Origin: Pedobacter sp. KBS0701
Lineage (GTDB): Bacteria > Bacteroidota > Bacteroidia > Sphingobacteriales > Sphingobacteriaceae
Length of the DNA: 64,000 nucleotides
Assembly (NCBI RefSeq): GCF_005938645.2
Contig: NZ_CP042171.1
Coordinates: 5,518,001 to 5,582,000, forward strand
Reading direction: 5' to 3'
Both the position numbers and the translations under genes were made by a program. Position 1 is the stretch's first letter, and each line of letters starts with the position of its first letter. Shown here piece by piece: positions 41,939 to 51,328 of the stretch. The notes below the pieces were generated by a model, which worked only from the letters and a program-made list of their open reading frames with translations, made no database searches and was not told the origin of the DNA.

Positions 41939-42562
41939 TCAGTTCATTTCTCCAACAAAAGCAATGGCCCAGTCGTTCAGGTTTTTAATGGCCAAACCAA
42001 TTTTCCAGTTGTCTTTATTTCTCGGTTCTACATAATTAGATATACTTCTAATCTGTAAACAATCTATATTTAACTGTTTGCAGGCATAAAAAACAGCAGC
42101 TCCCTCCATGCTTTCGGTAATTGGATTTAACCTCTCAATTAAATTTTTGATGCTTTTTTCGCTCCCCGTCACACAGTTCACAGTTATACCTTTTGCTATA
42201 GGTAGAGTAACGCTTTTTTGTGTTTTCGAGATGTAGTGGTTCTCCCCAAAACCTAAGTCACTTATGGTTAAAAATTCGTCGCCATTTTCAGCGCCCAGTT
42301 CAGCAAAAGTATCTTCGGTAATATTTAACACCGTACCTAAAGCCAAATTCCGATCGAAGCTTCCGGCAATGCCGAAATTTACCACAAGGCTATATTTAGA
42401 TGAGAGATGTTTGCCCAGGGCAAAGGCTGTTGACACCATCCCAACTCCGGTAATCAGCAAATCGAAATTTTTGCTTTCTACAAAATCTCCGTCTGGTAAA
42501 TTAAAGTGCTGGTAAAAGAAGGTAAGTTCGGCTTTTGTGGCAGCAACAATTAAAGTTTTCAT
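41939..42562 (-). CDS. mqnB: futalosine hydrolase (MqnB)
   Basis: The 207-residue protein is a nucleoside phosphorylase-like hydrolase: start M-K-T-L-I-V-A-A-T-K-A-E-L, then V-N-F-G-I-A-G-S-F and the purine-pocket region M-E-G-A-A-V-F-Y-A-C followed by I-R-S-I-S-N-Y-V. MqnB removes hypoxanthine from futalosine. With mqnD it shows that this organism makes menaquinone through futalosine. The mqnB-mqnD gap is 118 bases. Confidence 0.9.
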   Translation of the reverse strand: MKTLIVAATKAELTFFYQHFNLPDGDFVESKNFDLLITGVGMVSTAFALGKHLSSKYSLVVNFGIAGSFDRNLALGTVLNITEDTFAELGAENGDEFLTISDLGFGENHYISKTQKSVTLPIAKGITVNCVTGSEKSIKNLIERLNPITESMEGAAVFYACKQLNIDCLQIRSISNYVEPRNKDNWKIGLAIKNLNDWAIAFVGEMN

Positions 42563-42630
42563 GATGTAAAGTTAGCAGATTGTTTTCTTTTAGCTTTGGT
42601 CTTTAGTCTTTAAGCTTAAACCTTTATCCG

Positions 42631-42638
42631 TATATTTG
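42631..42638 (+). promoter_or_regulatory. -7 element before the queD-folE operon
   Basis: TATATTTG matches TAnnTTTG, 17 bases before the start codon. The TTTA at 42609-42612 is a weak -33 candidate with an 18-base spacer. Confidence 0.5.
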
Positions 42639-42655
42639 CATTTTATTTTACAATA

Positions 42656-43066
42656 ATGATTTACATAACAAGAAAAGCATCATTTAATGCGGCGCACAAA
42701 TTGGCTCGTACCGATTGGGATGATGATAAAAATAGTGAAGTTTATGGTAAATGCGCCAACCCAAACTGGCATGGCCATAACTATTGGCTGTATGTTACAG
42801 TAAAAGGTGAAGTGAATCCGGAAACAGGTTTTCTGGTTGATCTGAAATGGCTTAAAGAGGTAATGAACGACTATGTAGTAGATAAAGTTGATCATAAAAA
42901 CTTAAACCTCGACGTTGATTTTATGAAAGGCAAACTGGCTTCTACAGAAAATCTGGCCATCGAAATCTGGAAGCAGTTAGAAGCACCAATCGCAGAAAGC
43001 GGTGCTGTTTTGCATTGCGTAAAAATATACGAAACCGAAAATAATTTTGTTGAATACTTTGGTTAA
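42656..43066 (+). CDS. queD: 6-carboxytetrahydropterin synthase/6-pyruvoyl tetrahydropterin synthase family
   Basis: The 136-residue protein has the PTPS zinc ligands: F-N-A-A-H-K-L near residue 13 and W-H-G-H-N-Y-W-L near 37, with the catalytic Cys in Y-G-K-C-A-N-P. It also has V-D-L-K-W-L-K and D-H-K-N-L-N. QueD turns dihydroneopterin triphosphate into carboxytetrahydropterin for queuosine, but relatives make pyruvoyl-tetrahydropterin. The next gene, 12 bases later, is folE, whose product is this enzyme's substrate, so the two act in sequence. Confidence 0.88.
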   Translation: MIYITRKASFNAAHKLARTDWDDDKNSEVYGKCANPNWHGHNYWLYVTVKGEVNPETGFLVDLKWLKEVMNDYVVDKVDHKNLNLDVDFMKGKLASTENLAIEIWKQLEAPIAESGAVLHCVKIYETENNFVEYFG

Positions 43067-43078
43067 AAACCTGAATTA

Positions 43079-43714
43079 ATGAGCAATAAAGACGTATTGA
43101 AAGGCGAATCGAGAGACGGTTATGTAAAAATAGACCGTTACAATGAAGATAAAATTAAAGCTGTAGCTACACATTATAAAGATATTCTTGGCCAGTTGGG
43201 CGAAAATCCGGAGCGGGAAGGTTTACTAAAAACACCTGAACGCGTAGCTAAAGCGCTGCAATATTTAACACATGGCTACGATTTAAAGCCTGATGAAATC
43301 CTTAGATCAGCCATGTTTGAAGAGGATTACAGCCAAATGGTGGTGGTTAAAGATATTGAAGTATATTCGATGTGCGAACACCACATGCTGCCATTCTTCG
43401 GCAAAGCACATATTGCCTATATTCCTAACGGACACATTGTGGGCTTAAGTAAAATTCCTCGTGTGGTTGACGCTTTTGCCCGCCGTTTACAGGTACAGGA
43501 ACGTTTAACGAACGAGATTAGAGATTGTATCCAAAATACCCTTAGCCCTATGGGCGTTGCGGTGGTGATTGAGTGCAGGCACTTATGTATGTCTATGCGT
43601 GGTGTACAAAAGCAAAACTCGGTGACAACAACATCTGCCTTTACAGGAACCTTTTTAAGTAACGATAAAACAAGATCTGAGTTTTTAAGGTTAATTACTG
43701 CAAGTTTAGATTAA
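43079..43714 (+). CDS. folE: GTP cyclohydrolase I
   Basis: The 211-residue protein is type I (FolE): zinc ligands in M-C-E-H-H-M-L-P-F-F-G and C-R-H-L-C-M-S-M-R-G-V, the GTP-binding R-L-Q-V-Q-E-R-L-T near residue 140, and T-P-E-R-V-A-K-A near 55. It opens GTP to form dihydroneopterin triphosphate for folate and related pterins. It is translated right after the queD-like gene. Confidence 0.95.
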   Translation: MSNKDVLKGESRDGYVKIDRYNEDKIKAVATHYKDILGQLGENPEREGLLKTPERVAKALQYLTHGYDLKPDEILRSAMFEEDYSQMVVVKDIEVYSMCEHHMLPFFGKAHIAYIPNGHIVGLSKIPRVVDAFARRLQVQERLTNEIRDCIQNTLSPMGVAVVIECRHLCMSMRGVQKQNSVTTTSAFTGTFLSNDKTRSEFLRLITASLD

Positions 43715-43841
43715 TTGGTATCGGATATTCAGTATCAGGTAGGAAGAAGAAGTTTCAGGTAAAATAGTATTAAGTAGAAAGTATCAGGATGGGCTAGATC
43801 AAAACGCTAAGCGCCAAACACGATACGCCAAACTAATTATA

Positions 43842-44723
43842 ATGAGAGCATATATTTTTCCCGGACAGGGAGCACAGTTTGTAGGCATGGGTAAAGATCT
43901 TTACGAAAACCCAAAGGCAGCAGCATTATTTGAACAGGCTAATGAAATTATCGGTTTCCGCATTAGCGATATTATGTTTAGCGGAACAGATGAAGAACTT
44001 AAGCAAACCAATGTAACCCAACCAGCAATCTTTTTGCATTCGGTTATATTGGCCAAAGTGTTAGGCGATGATTTTAAACCAGATATGGTTGCTGGTCACT
44101 CTTTAGGTGAATTTTCTGCTTTAGTAGCTGCAAATGCATTGAGCTTTGAAGATGGATTAAAACTGGTTATTGCTCGCGCAAATGCTATGCAAAAAGCATG
44201 CGAGGCACAGCCATCAACCATGGCGGCTATTTTAGGTTTAGCTGATGATGTGGTTGAAAAAATCTGTGCCGAAATTGATGCTGTAGTGGTTCCTGCAAAT
44301 TACAACTGCCCCGGGCAATTGGTAATATCGGGCAGCATAGAAGGTATTGATCTTGCTTGTGCCAAATTAACTGAAGCTGGAGCAAAAAGGGCATTAAAAT
44401 TAAATGTAGGGGGTGCATTTCATTCTCCGTTAATGGAACCGGCAAAAATTGAATTACAGGCTGCTATTGAAGCCACCAATATTGCATCACCAATTTGCCC
44501 CGTTTATCAAAATGTTGATGCTAAGCCATATACAGATCCAACTGAGATAAAGGCTAATTTAATTAAACAATTAACCGGTGCTGTGCGTTGGACACAGACA
44601 GTAGGTAACGTGCTTGCCGATGGCGCAACTGAATTTGTAGAGGTTGGTCCGGGCAATGTATTGCAGGGATTGGTTAAAAAAGTAAGCCGCGAAGTACAGA
44701 CAAGTAGTGCTGCAATAGCTTAA
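43842..44723 (+). CDS. fabD: malonyl-CoA:ACP transacylase
   Basis: The 293-residue protein has F-P-G-Q-G-A-Q-F-V-G-M-G at the start, the nucleophile in V-A-G-H-S-L-G-E-F-S-A-L near residue 88, an Arg in A-R-A-N-A-M-Q and the catalytic His in G-G-A-F-H-S-P-L-M. FabD loads malonyl groups on acyl carrier protein for fatty acid synthesis. It stands alone and ends at a strong terminator. Confidence 0.95.
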   Translation: MRAYIFPGQGAQFVGMGKDLYENPKAAALFEQANEIIGFRISDIMFSGTDEELKQTNVTQPAIFLHSVILAKVLGDDFKPDMVAGHSLGEFSALVAANALSFEDGLKLVIARANAMQKACEAQPSTMAAILGLADDVVEKICAEIDAVVVPANYNCPGQLVISGSIEGIDLACAKLTEAGAKRALKLNVGGAFHSPLMEPAKIELQAAIEATNIASPICPVYQNVDAKPYTDPTEIKANLIKQLTGAVRWTQTVGNVLADGATEFVEVGPGNVLQGLVKKVSREVQTSSAAIA

Positions 44724-44743
44724 TTTATTCGAATAGAATATTT

Positions 44744-44781
44744 AACGCCATAAACTCAACTGTTTATGGCGTTGTTTTTTA
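44744..44781 (+). terminator. terminator after fabD
   Basis: A perfect 12-bp stem, AACGCCATAAAC with GTTTATGGCGTT, a 6-base loop and a T-rich tail. Confidence 0.92.
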
Positions 44782-44807
44782 TCAATATTTAATATCTTTA
44801 TCCGTAG

Positions 44808-47800
44808 ATGAAAATGAGCTTTGGTGTAAAAATAAGATTTCTATTGCTTGTTTTGGGCTGTTGCCTCATTGCGACTTCTATTTCGCTAAGCAGGTTTACC
44901 ACCAGGGGTGAACTGTTAGAGCACGATGCAGAAGAAATTCAGCAGAAAATTTTACTCAAGGAAAAAGCCGTTCAAACATTTCTGGCCAATAAGCAGGAAG
45001 TAGCCAAAGCCAAACAATTTCATCTGAATCCTAAAAATGCGATTGATTTTATTACATCTTATCGCGAGAATAATGGAATAAATCTGTTAACCTTTCAAAA
45101 TAATCAGCTTAAGTTTTGGAGTACTTATAAGGTTTCTGAAATAGATCCAACTACCATAAAAGAAGGTAGTTCGGTACTGTTTTTTTACAACGGCTGGTAC
45201 GAAGTAATTAAAAGTACCCAGGGCAATTTTTGTCTTGTTTTTCTAATCAATATTCAATCTCAATATACCTTTAAAGAAACAAAGTATTTTAAGAATGATA
45301 TTGATCCTATTTTATCCAAAACAAAAATACTAACCTTTGCCTCTTTTACAGATAAGGACGTTTATGTAATAAAAAACCTCGAAAATAAATTTTTATTCGG
45401 GCTAAAAGTAAAACCTGGAGATGCAGACACCCATTATTCGGGTACACAATTATGGTTGTTTATCGCAGGTATGTTATGCATCTGCATGTTTTTTAACTCT
45501 TTAAGTTCGTTCATAGCCAGGCGTGGGCATATCGCTTGGGGTACTTTTTTGCTGTTGTTTTTCTTCTTAGCCTTCCGGTTAACAGATTTATATTACGGTT
45601 GGTTTAATCACAGGTTTTCCTTAGATCTATTTGATCCAAGAATATATGCAGATAATTTCCTGATGCCTTCGTTGGGCGATTTTCTGCTGAACGTAATCGC
45701 ACTTACCTGGTTACTCTTGTTTATGTATAACCATAAGGAACAATATAAGTTTCCGGAATGGATTAAACGGAATAAAATAATTGGAATTGTTATTCAGGCC
45801 GGGTTAATGGTGTTGATTGGCCGAATTGTTTGGGATACCGACGATATTTTCTTCGGATTAATCTTTAACTCAAAAATTAATTTCGATATCGTTAATATCC
45901 TTAAACTCAGTGGAACCAGCTGGGTAGGGATTGTAATTTTATGTTTGGCCTGGTTTCAGATTTACCTGATAACTGTTGTCTCTGCAACAATAAGTAGTCA
46001 GTTAAATGTGAGCAATAAAGAGCGGGTCATTGTTTTCCTGATCGGCTTTGCCGGCGTTCTTATCTACAAGTTAGTGGTAGATTTTAATGCATTTTTTATC
46101 GTTTTCGCGCTAGTATTATTTATAGTTGCGAGGGCCGTTTATTTAAAAGAGAAAAACTTTTCGATAGGCATGTTTGCCATTGTGTTTTTTTGTCTGGCAT
46201 TTAATACTTCTATTAAGTACACTAAGTATAAAGATATTAAAGAAAGAAGTTTGCGCGAGCCTTTGGCCAGAAAAGTGCAGTCGTCAGAAGACCCTAATGC
46301 AATTGTTGCTTTAGGTACTCTAGGCGATGAAATTGTTAAAGATAGTTTTCTGAAAAGCTATTTTAGTCAAAACCGGAAAGGTGGTTATGCGGTGCTCAAA
46401 AATCATATTAAAGATTACCTGGATGGCTATTTAAACCGATACGATTATCAGATTTATCCTTATGATAAAACTGGGACTGCAATAGAAAATTCTGATACAC
46501 CGCCGATTAATAAGTATAAAAACCTGGTGGAAGCTGGCTCTGTTAAAATCGATGGTTCTAACTTTTTTTATCAGGTAAACAATACATTTGGCTACCAGGA
46601 TTACTTTGGGATCATTTCGGTTGTCAACAACGGCAGTTTATTGGGTACACTTGTTCTCGAACTCCGGTCGAAGCCATATAATTATAACAATCGGCTACCC
46701 GATCTCCTTGGAGATCAAAAATTGATCAAAGACGAAGATTTTAAAGGGTATTCTATCGCCTTGTACAGCAATAATAAATTGCTTAATCAGTCTGGAAATT
46801 ATACCTATCCTTTAGATGGAAGCACGTTTAAAGGTAAAAAAGATGATTTTATAATCAGCAATGATGATGAACTTCATTACAGCCATTTAATTTATAAACC
46901 TACTGATAGCAAAATGGTTGTCATTAGCAAAGAAAAGGTAGACTATGTAGAACGTTTGGCCGCGCTGTCGTTTTTCTTTCTGATATTTATCATCTTCTCT
47001 TTGTTGCTTTATGGGTTAATATGGTTAATCAAAAACCTTGATGATGATAAAGTAGGCTGGTTCAGTATCAACAGATCTTTAATGATCAATGCCAATAAGA
47101 TTTTGTATAAAACCAGAATCCAGGTATCTATTGTATTGGCGGTAGTGGCAACGCTGGTTATTGTAGGCTGGGGAACTTACTACTATATGAACAATGAGTA
47201 CCGTGGACAGCAGGATGCGATATTAAAGGATAAAATAAGAAAGGTTCAGCAGAATTTTGAAAAGCAGGTTTTTAATAATGGCATTATTACAAACGATGAG
47301 AATGCTGCTGCAGATTTTAACAATTTTGCCGATATTAATAATGCCGATTTAAATCTATATGACCTGAGTGGCAACCTGATCATGACAACTTATCCCAAAC
47401 TCTATAATTATAAAATTATCGGCAAAAAAATGGGGCCTAAAGCCTTCTTTTCTTTAAGTGGTTTACACCGTTCAGAATATATTAATCCCAAGGAAAACAT
47501 TGGAAGTTTAATTTATGCTGCTGCGTACGCCCCCATCAGAAATGCGCAGAACAAAACAATCGCTTATATTGGTTTGCCAAATTATTCTAACGAAGAAGAG
47601 TATAGTGATAAACTTGCACTTTTTGTAAGTAACCTGATTAATCTTTACGCATTGGTATTTGTGGCTATTGGAGTATTGGCTGTATTCTTGGCCAATCAGA
47701 TTACCAATCCCTTAACTTTTATTCAGGAAAGTATTAGTAAAACTAAAATAGGGCAAAAGAATGAACCTATTGTATGGCGCAGGCATGATGAGATCGGATC

Positions 47801-48539
47801 TTTAATTAAGGAATATAATCACATGATTTCTGCATTGGAAGATAGTGCAATCAAGCTGGCCAGATCGGAAAGGGAGAGTGCCTGGCGTGAAATGGCGAAA
47901 CAAGTTGCTCACGAAATCAAGAATCCGCTAACGCCTTTAAAATTAGGTGTTCAGTTACTGGAGAAGTCGTGGAAGGAAAAGGATCCGAACTTCGAGCTGA
48001 AATTTAATAAGTTTAGCAAATCATTTATAGAACAGATTGATAGCCTTTCTAAAATAGCATCTGAATTTTCTAATTTTGCCAAAATGCCCGATACCAATCT
48101 GGAGCGGCTTTCTTTACTTCCGATTATTGAGCAGGCGAGAGAGGTGTTTAAAAGCACTGAAAACGTTACTATCGATGTGCTCAATAAAAGCGACAGGGAC
48201 ATCGAAATTATGGCAGACCACGATCAGCTTTTAAGGACGTTTAATAACCTGCTTAAAAACGCAATAGAAGCTATAGACGAAGAAACGTTATGCTGTATTA
48301 CTATTATTATATATATAGATGCGACAAATGCATATATAGAAATAAAGGATAATGGAAAAGGAATACCACCGGCCCTGCAGGATAAAATATTTGTACCTAA
48401 CTTCACTACAAAAACATCGGGTACAGGTTTAGGTTTGGCGTTTGTTAAGCAGGCTGTAGAAAATGCAGGCGGTTCAGTTAAGTTTACCTCTGTAAGTGGC
48501 TTAGGGACAACATTCTATCTGAACTTTCCTTTACCTTAA
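44808..48539 (+). CDS. very large NtrY-like sensor histidine kinase, orphan
   Basis: The 1243-residue protein has a first membrane helix (about 8-28), a soluble region to about 205, a block of seven or so helices (about 210-480), a second soluble region to about 730, a helix near 735-757, another near 792-812, a periplasmic loop to about 940 and a last helix near 942-965. A HAMP linker follows (about 965-1015), then His1035 in V-A-H-E-I-K-N-P-L-T-P-L-K, N-L-L-K-N-A-I-E-A near 1147, D-N-G-K-G-I and G-T-G-L-G-L-A-F. The H-box resembles NtrY kinases. There is no adjacent response regulator. The central helical block looks like a transporter or 7TM sensor. Confidence 0.82.
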   Translation: MKMSFGVKIRFLLLVLGCCLIATSISLSRFTTRGELLEHDAEEIQQKILLKEKAVQTFLANKQEVAKAKQFHLNPKNAIDFITSYRENNGINLLTFQNNQLKFWSTYKVSEIDPTTIKEGSSVLFFYNGWYEVIKSTQGNFCLVFLINIQSQYTFKETKYFKNDIDPILSKTKILTFASFTDKDVYVIKNLENKFLFGLKVKPGDADTHYSGTQLWLFIAGMLCICMFFNSLSSFIARRGHIAWGTFLLLFFFLAFRLTDLYYGWFNHRFSLDLFDPRIYADNFLMPSLGDFLLNVIALTWLLLFMYNHKEQYKFPEWIKRNKIIGIVIQAGLMVLIGRIVWDTDDIFFGLIFNSKINFDIVNILKLSGTSWVGIVILCLAWFQIYLITVVSATISSQLNVSNKERVIVFLIGFAGVLIYKLVVDFNAFFIVFALVLFIVARAVYLKEKNFSIGMFAIVFFCLAFNTSIKYTKYKDIKERSLREPLARKVQSSEDPNAIVALGTLGDEIVKDSFLKSYFSQNRKGGYAVLKNHIKDYLDGYLNRYDYQIYPYDKTGTAIENSDTPPINKYKNLVEAGSVKIDGSNFFYQVNNTFGYQDYFGIISVVNNGSLLGTLVLELRSKPYNYNNRLPDLLGDQKLIKDEDFKGYSIALYSNNKLLNQSGNYTYPLDGSTFKGKKDDFIISNDDELHYSHLIYKPTDSKMVVISKEKVDYVERLAALSFFFLIFIIFSLLLYGLIWLIKNLDDDKVGWFSINRSLMINANKILYKTRIQVSIVLAVVATLVIVGWGTYYYMNNEYRGQQDAILKDKIRKVQQNFEKQVFNNGIITNDENAAADFNNFADINNADLNLYDLSGNLIMTTYPKLYNYKIIGKKMGPKAFFSLSGLHRSEYINPKENIGSLIYAAAYAPIRNAQNKTIAYIGLPNYSNEEEYSDKLALFVSNLINLYALVFVAIGVLAVFLANQITNPLTFIQESISKTKIGQKNEPIVWRRHDEIGSLIKEYNHMISALEDSAIKLARSERESAWREMAKQVAHEIKNPLTPLKLGVQLLEKSWKEKDPNFELKFNKFSKSFIEQIDSLSKIASEFSNFAKMPDTNLERLSLLPIIEQAREVFKSTENVTIDVLNKSDRDIEIMADHDQLLRTFNNLLKNAIEAIDEETLCCITIIIYIDATNAYIEIKDNGKGIPPALQDKIFVPNFTTKTSGTGLGLAFVKQAVENAGGSVKFTSVSGLGTTFYLNFPLP

Positions 48540-48573
48540 AATAAAAAATAAATATGGTTAATCAGATGGTGTA

Positions 48574-49476
48574 TTATCTCAACTCCACTTGTGCCTTGCC
48601 CATAGTATTACCATCAGCATATAAAATTACGGTATATATGCCCTTTATAAATGGCTTTGGGTTTGCCCAGTCGATAACATAGGTGCTGTCATCGTTATTG
48701 TAGTCAATAAAAATAGAATGGCTGAACTGCATATCCTGCCCATCAGCCTCAAAATGGTTTTCCTCGTTAGCAAGCAGGTTTCCTGCAGGATCGAATACCC
48801 GAAGATAAATGTTATGATGTCCTTTTTCTGCTAAATGATTCGGCACAATGTTAAAGCGCACGCTTAATTTCTCTGCTGCAGACGATTTGCTCACTTCGAC
48901 TTTCTTGCCACTTGATTTTGTTCTGAAAGCAATAATTTCGGCCGATTGAAGTTTTAATGCTGCGGCAGTTTTAACTTTCGCATTTAAATTCGAGTTTTCA
49001 TTCTCCAGGTTAGATGCCTTATTGCTGATGTTTTTTAGGGTATTTTGTAAACTATCGCGACTGTTTTTTAGAAAAATATTGTCGTTCTGAAGCTGAATAA
49101 TCTGATCATTGTAGTTTTTTACAAATGTTTTCAGCTCGCTAATTTGTGCATTTGCTTTGTCGATTTCGGCTTGGGTGATCTGGTTTTTTTCTAAAGCGGC
49201 TTTAAGTTCATCGATTTTTATGCGGGCAAGCTTCTGTTCTTCAACAAGCTTATCATTTAAATCCAGGTTCAATGCATTAACCTTATCCAGCTCAACCTCA
49301 ATCTTTTCTACCTCAAGCCTTAGCTTATCCTTCTCTGTACTAACGGTAACAAATCTTTCACTTTGTTTTCGGTCTTTAAAAAACAAGTAAGCATTTGTGC
49401 CTATTAGAGCAGCAATAACGATGACCAGGAAGTAAATTTTGTTTCTATCACCCTTATTAATCTTTTGTGATTCCAT
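48574..49476 (-). CDS. coiled-coil membrane protein of unknown function
   Basis: The 300-residue protein has a short cytoplasmic start, one membrane helix (about 13-31, I-Y-F-L-V-I-V-I-A-A-L-I-G) and then a long coiled coil (about 45-170) with heptads of Leu, Ile, Glu and Lys. The C-terminal part (about 195-300) looks like a beta-sandwich: V-R-F-N-I-V-P-N, I-Y-L-R-V-F-D-P-A-G-N and Y-T-V-I-L-Y-A-D-G. It is probably anchored in the inner membrane with the coiled coil in the periplasm. No family recognised. Confidence 0.7.
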   Translation of the reverse strand: MESQKINKGDRNKIYFLVIVIAALIGTNAYLFFKDRKQSERFVTVSTEKDKLRLEVEKIEVELDKVNALNLDLNDKLVEEQKLARIKIDELKAALEKNQITQAEIDKANAQISELKTFVKNYNDQIIQLQNDNIFLKNSRDSLQNTLKNISNKASNLENENSNLNAKVKTAAALKLQSAEIIAFRTKSSGKKVEVSKSSAAEKLSVRFNIVPNHLAEKGHHNIYLRVFDPAGNLLANEENHFEADGQDMQFSHSIFIDYNNDDSTYVIDWANPKPFIKGIYTVILYADGNTMGKAQVELR

Positions 49477-49576
49477 TTTTAATAACGCTGTATCTTCTAT
49501 AAATTAATATACTTTTGTTCTCCATAGGTAAGTGGGGGTACACAATTAATTTTAGCCGGGCGCAAATTAAAATTTT

Positions 49577-49600
49577 TTAAAAACTTATAAGAGTTTTTAA
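49577..49600. promoter_or_regulatory. inverted repeat between divergent genes
   Basis: TTAAAAACTT (49577-49586), four bases, GAGTTTTTAA (49591-49600): 9 of 10 positions pair. It lies between the coiled-coil gene and the GHL10 hydrolase gene, where an operator would be expected. A terminator is unlikely since both genes start here. Confidence 0.4.
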
Positions 49601-49682
49601 AAAAAATCGTTTACTTGCTAATGTTCATTTGTATTCAAATCAACACAGACACACAACCTGAATAAAAAATAAGACAGAAATA

Positions 49683-51224
49683 ATGCTTAAAAACTTCCTA
49701 TACGCACTTTTATCCTTAACTGTACTACCTTATATATTAAATGCACAACCTTTATCAAAAATTGCACCAAAAAGGGAGTTTAGAGGTGTTTGGGTGGCCA
49801 CTGTTACCAATATAGACTGGCCATCGAAGCCTGGTTTAAGTATAGATCAACAAAAGCAGGAACTGATTGGTATCTTAGAAAGACATAAAAGCCAGGGAAT
49901 GAATGCCATTATCTTGCAGGTTAGGCCTGCAGCCGATGCATTTTATGCAAAATCCAGAGAACCATGGAGTCAATGGTTGATGGGGAAACAGGGTTTGGCG
50001 CCAGCACCTGGGTATGATCCTTTGGCCTTTGCCATTAAAGAAGCCCATTTCAGGGGAATGGAGCTCCATGCCTGGTTTAATCCTTACAGAGCCAGTATGA
50101 GCAGCTCTACTGTGTTAAGCGAAAACCATGCTTATCGTAAACATCCCGATTGGTTTTTTACCTATGGTGGTAAAAAACAGTTTGATCCGGGTATTCCCGA
50201 TGTGAGAGAATATATTGTTCAGGTAATTTTAGATGTGGTAAAGGGTTATGATATTGATGGTATTCACTTCGATGATTATTTTTATCCTTATAAACTAGAA
50301 GGGCAAACGATTAACGATAGCAATACTTTTTACAAATACCCTAATAATTTTTCGGATATCAAAGATTGGAGGCGCAACAATGTCGACCTCCTCATCAAAC
50401 AGCTTGATGATAGTATCCACCATTATAAAAAATGGGTAAAATTTGGGATCAGTCCGTTTGGGATCTGGAAAAATAAGTACGAAGATCCGGAAGGCTCTGC
50501 AACCAGTGGCCTATCCAATTATGCAGAACTTTTTGCCGATAGCCGTAAATGGGTTAGAGAAGGCTGGGTAGATTACATTAATCCTCAAATTTATTTTACG
50601 TTTACCAGAAGAGTTGCGCCTTATGGTGTTTTAGTTGATTGGTGGAGCAATAATAACTTTGGCAGGCATGTTTACATTGGGCAGGGCGCTTACCTGGTAA
50701 ATTCGAGGGCTGAAGCCGCCTGGAAAAACCTAAGCGAAATACCCAAACAGATTAGATACCTGAGAGATAATAACCGAATTCAGGGTAGCGTGTTTTTTAG
50801 TTCTAAATCATTAAGCACGGTCGCAAAGGCAGTTGGCGATTCGCTAAAGAACGACCTCTATAAATACCCTGCTCTGCCGCCGCAAATGCCATGGCTGGAT
50901 GAGGTGCCGCCAAATGAGCCTCAGGCATTAACAGCTGATGCACTAAAAGATGGTGTACATTTAAAATGGCAGCTCCCGTTAAAGGCTAAAGATGGGGAAA
51001 CGGCTTCAGGATTTGTAGTTTACCGATTTAACGAAGGCGAGAAAATTTCGGTACTTGATCCGAAGAACATTGTTAAAATAAGCTTTGAAGATTATCTTTC
51101 ATTCATTGATACGAGTGTAGAAAGTGGAAAACGTTACAGCTATCTCGTAACGGCATTAGACCGGTTAAAAAATGAGAGTGAACCTAGTGGGCCGGTCGGC
51201 GTTGAAGTTCCTTTAGCGAAGTAA
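49683..51224 (+). CDS. GHL10/DUF187 family glycosyl hydrolase-like protein
   Basis: The 513-residue protein has a signal peptide (1-21, ending L-N-A-Q) and a TIM barrel of the DUF187/GHL10 type (about 30-380): F-R-G-V-W-V-A-T-V-T-N, A-I-I-L-Q-V-R-P-A-A-D-A-F-Y, H-A-W-F-N-P-Y-R-A and D-I-D-G-I-H-F-D-D-Y-F-Y-P. A fibronectin III-like domain follows (about 410-510). Such proteins are thought to cleave glycosidic bonds at the envelope, possibly in peptidoglycan. The neighbouring amino-sugar genes fit that idea. Substrate is not known. Confidence 0.85.
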   Translation: MLKNFLYALLSLTVLPYILNAQPLSKIAPKREFRGVWVATVTNIDWPSKPGLSIDQQKQELIGILERHKSQGMNAIILQVRPAADAFYAKSREPWSQWLMGKQGLAPAPGYDPLAFAIKEAHFRGMELHAWFNPYRASMSSSTVLSENHAYRKHPDWFFTYGGKKQFDPGIPDVREYIVQVILDVVKGYDIDGIHFDDYFYPYKLEGQTINDSNTFYKYPNNFSDIKDWRRNNVDLLIKQLDDSIHHYKKWVKFGISPFGIWKNKYEDPEGSATSGLSNYAELFADSRKWVREGWVDYINPQIYFTFTRRVAPYGVLVDWWSNNNFGRHVYIGQGAYLVNSRAEAAWKNLSEIPKQIRYLRDNNRIQGSVFFSSKSLSTVAKAVGDSLKNDLYKYPALPPQMPWLDEVPPNEPQALTADALKDGVHLKWQLPLKAKDGETASGFVVYRFNEGEKISVLDPKNIVKISFEDYLSFIDTSVESGKRYSYLVTALDRLKNESEPSGPVGVEVPLAK

Positions 51225-51237
51225 TAATTGCGCTGGA

Positions 51238-51328
51238 CTTACCGTCATTTCGGGCGGAGTGCAACGAAGTCGGGAAGTCTACCTGAGTAGACCTCTCCGT
51301 TTCCCTATGCTTCAGTCGAGATGACGAC
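51238..51328. repeat. dispersed intergenic repeat, family A, forming the lacI-like 3' end
   Basis: TTACCGTCATTTCGGGCGGA with CGAAGTCGGGAAGTCTACC at one end, and GACCTCTCCG with CTTCAGTCGAGATGACGA at the other. The arms are inverted. The last codons and the stop of the convergent LacI-family gene (51305) are within the right arm. Confidence 0.8.
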
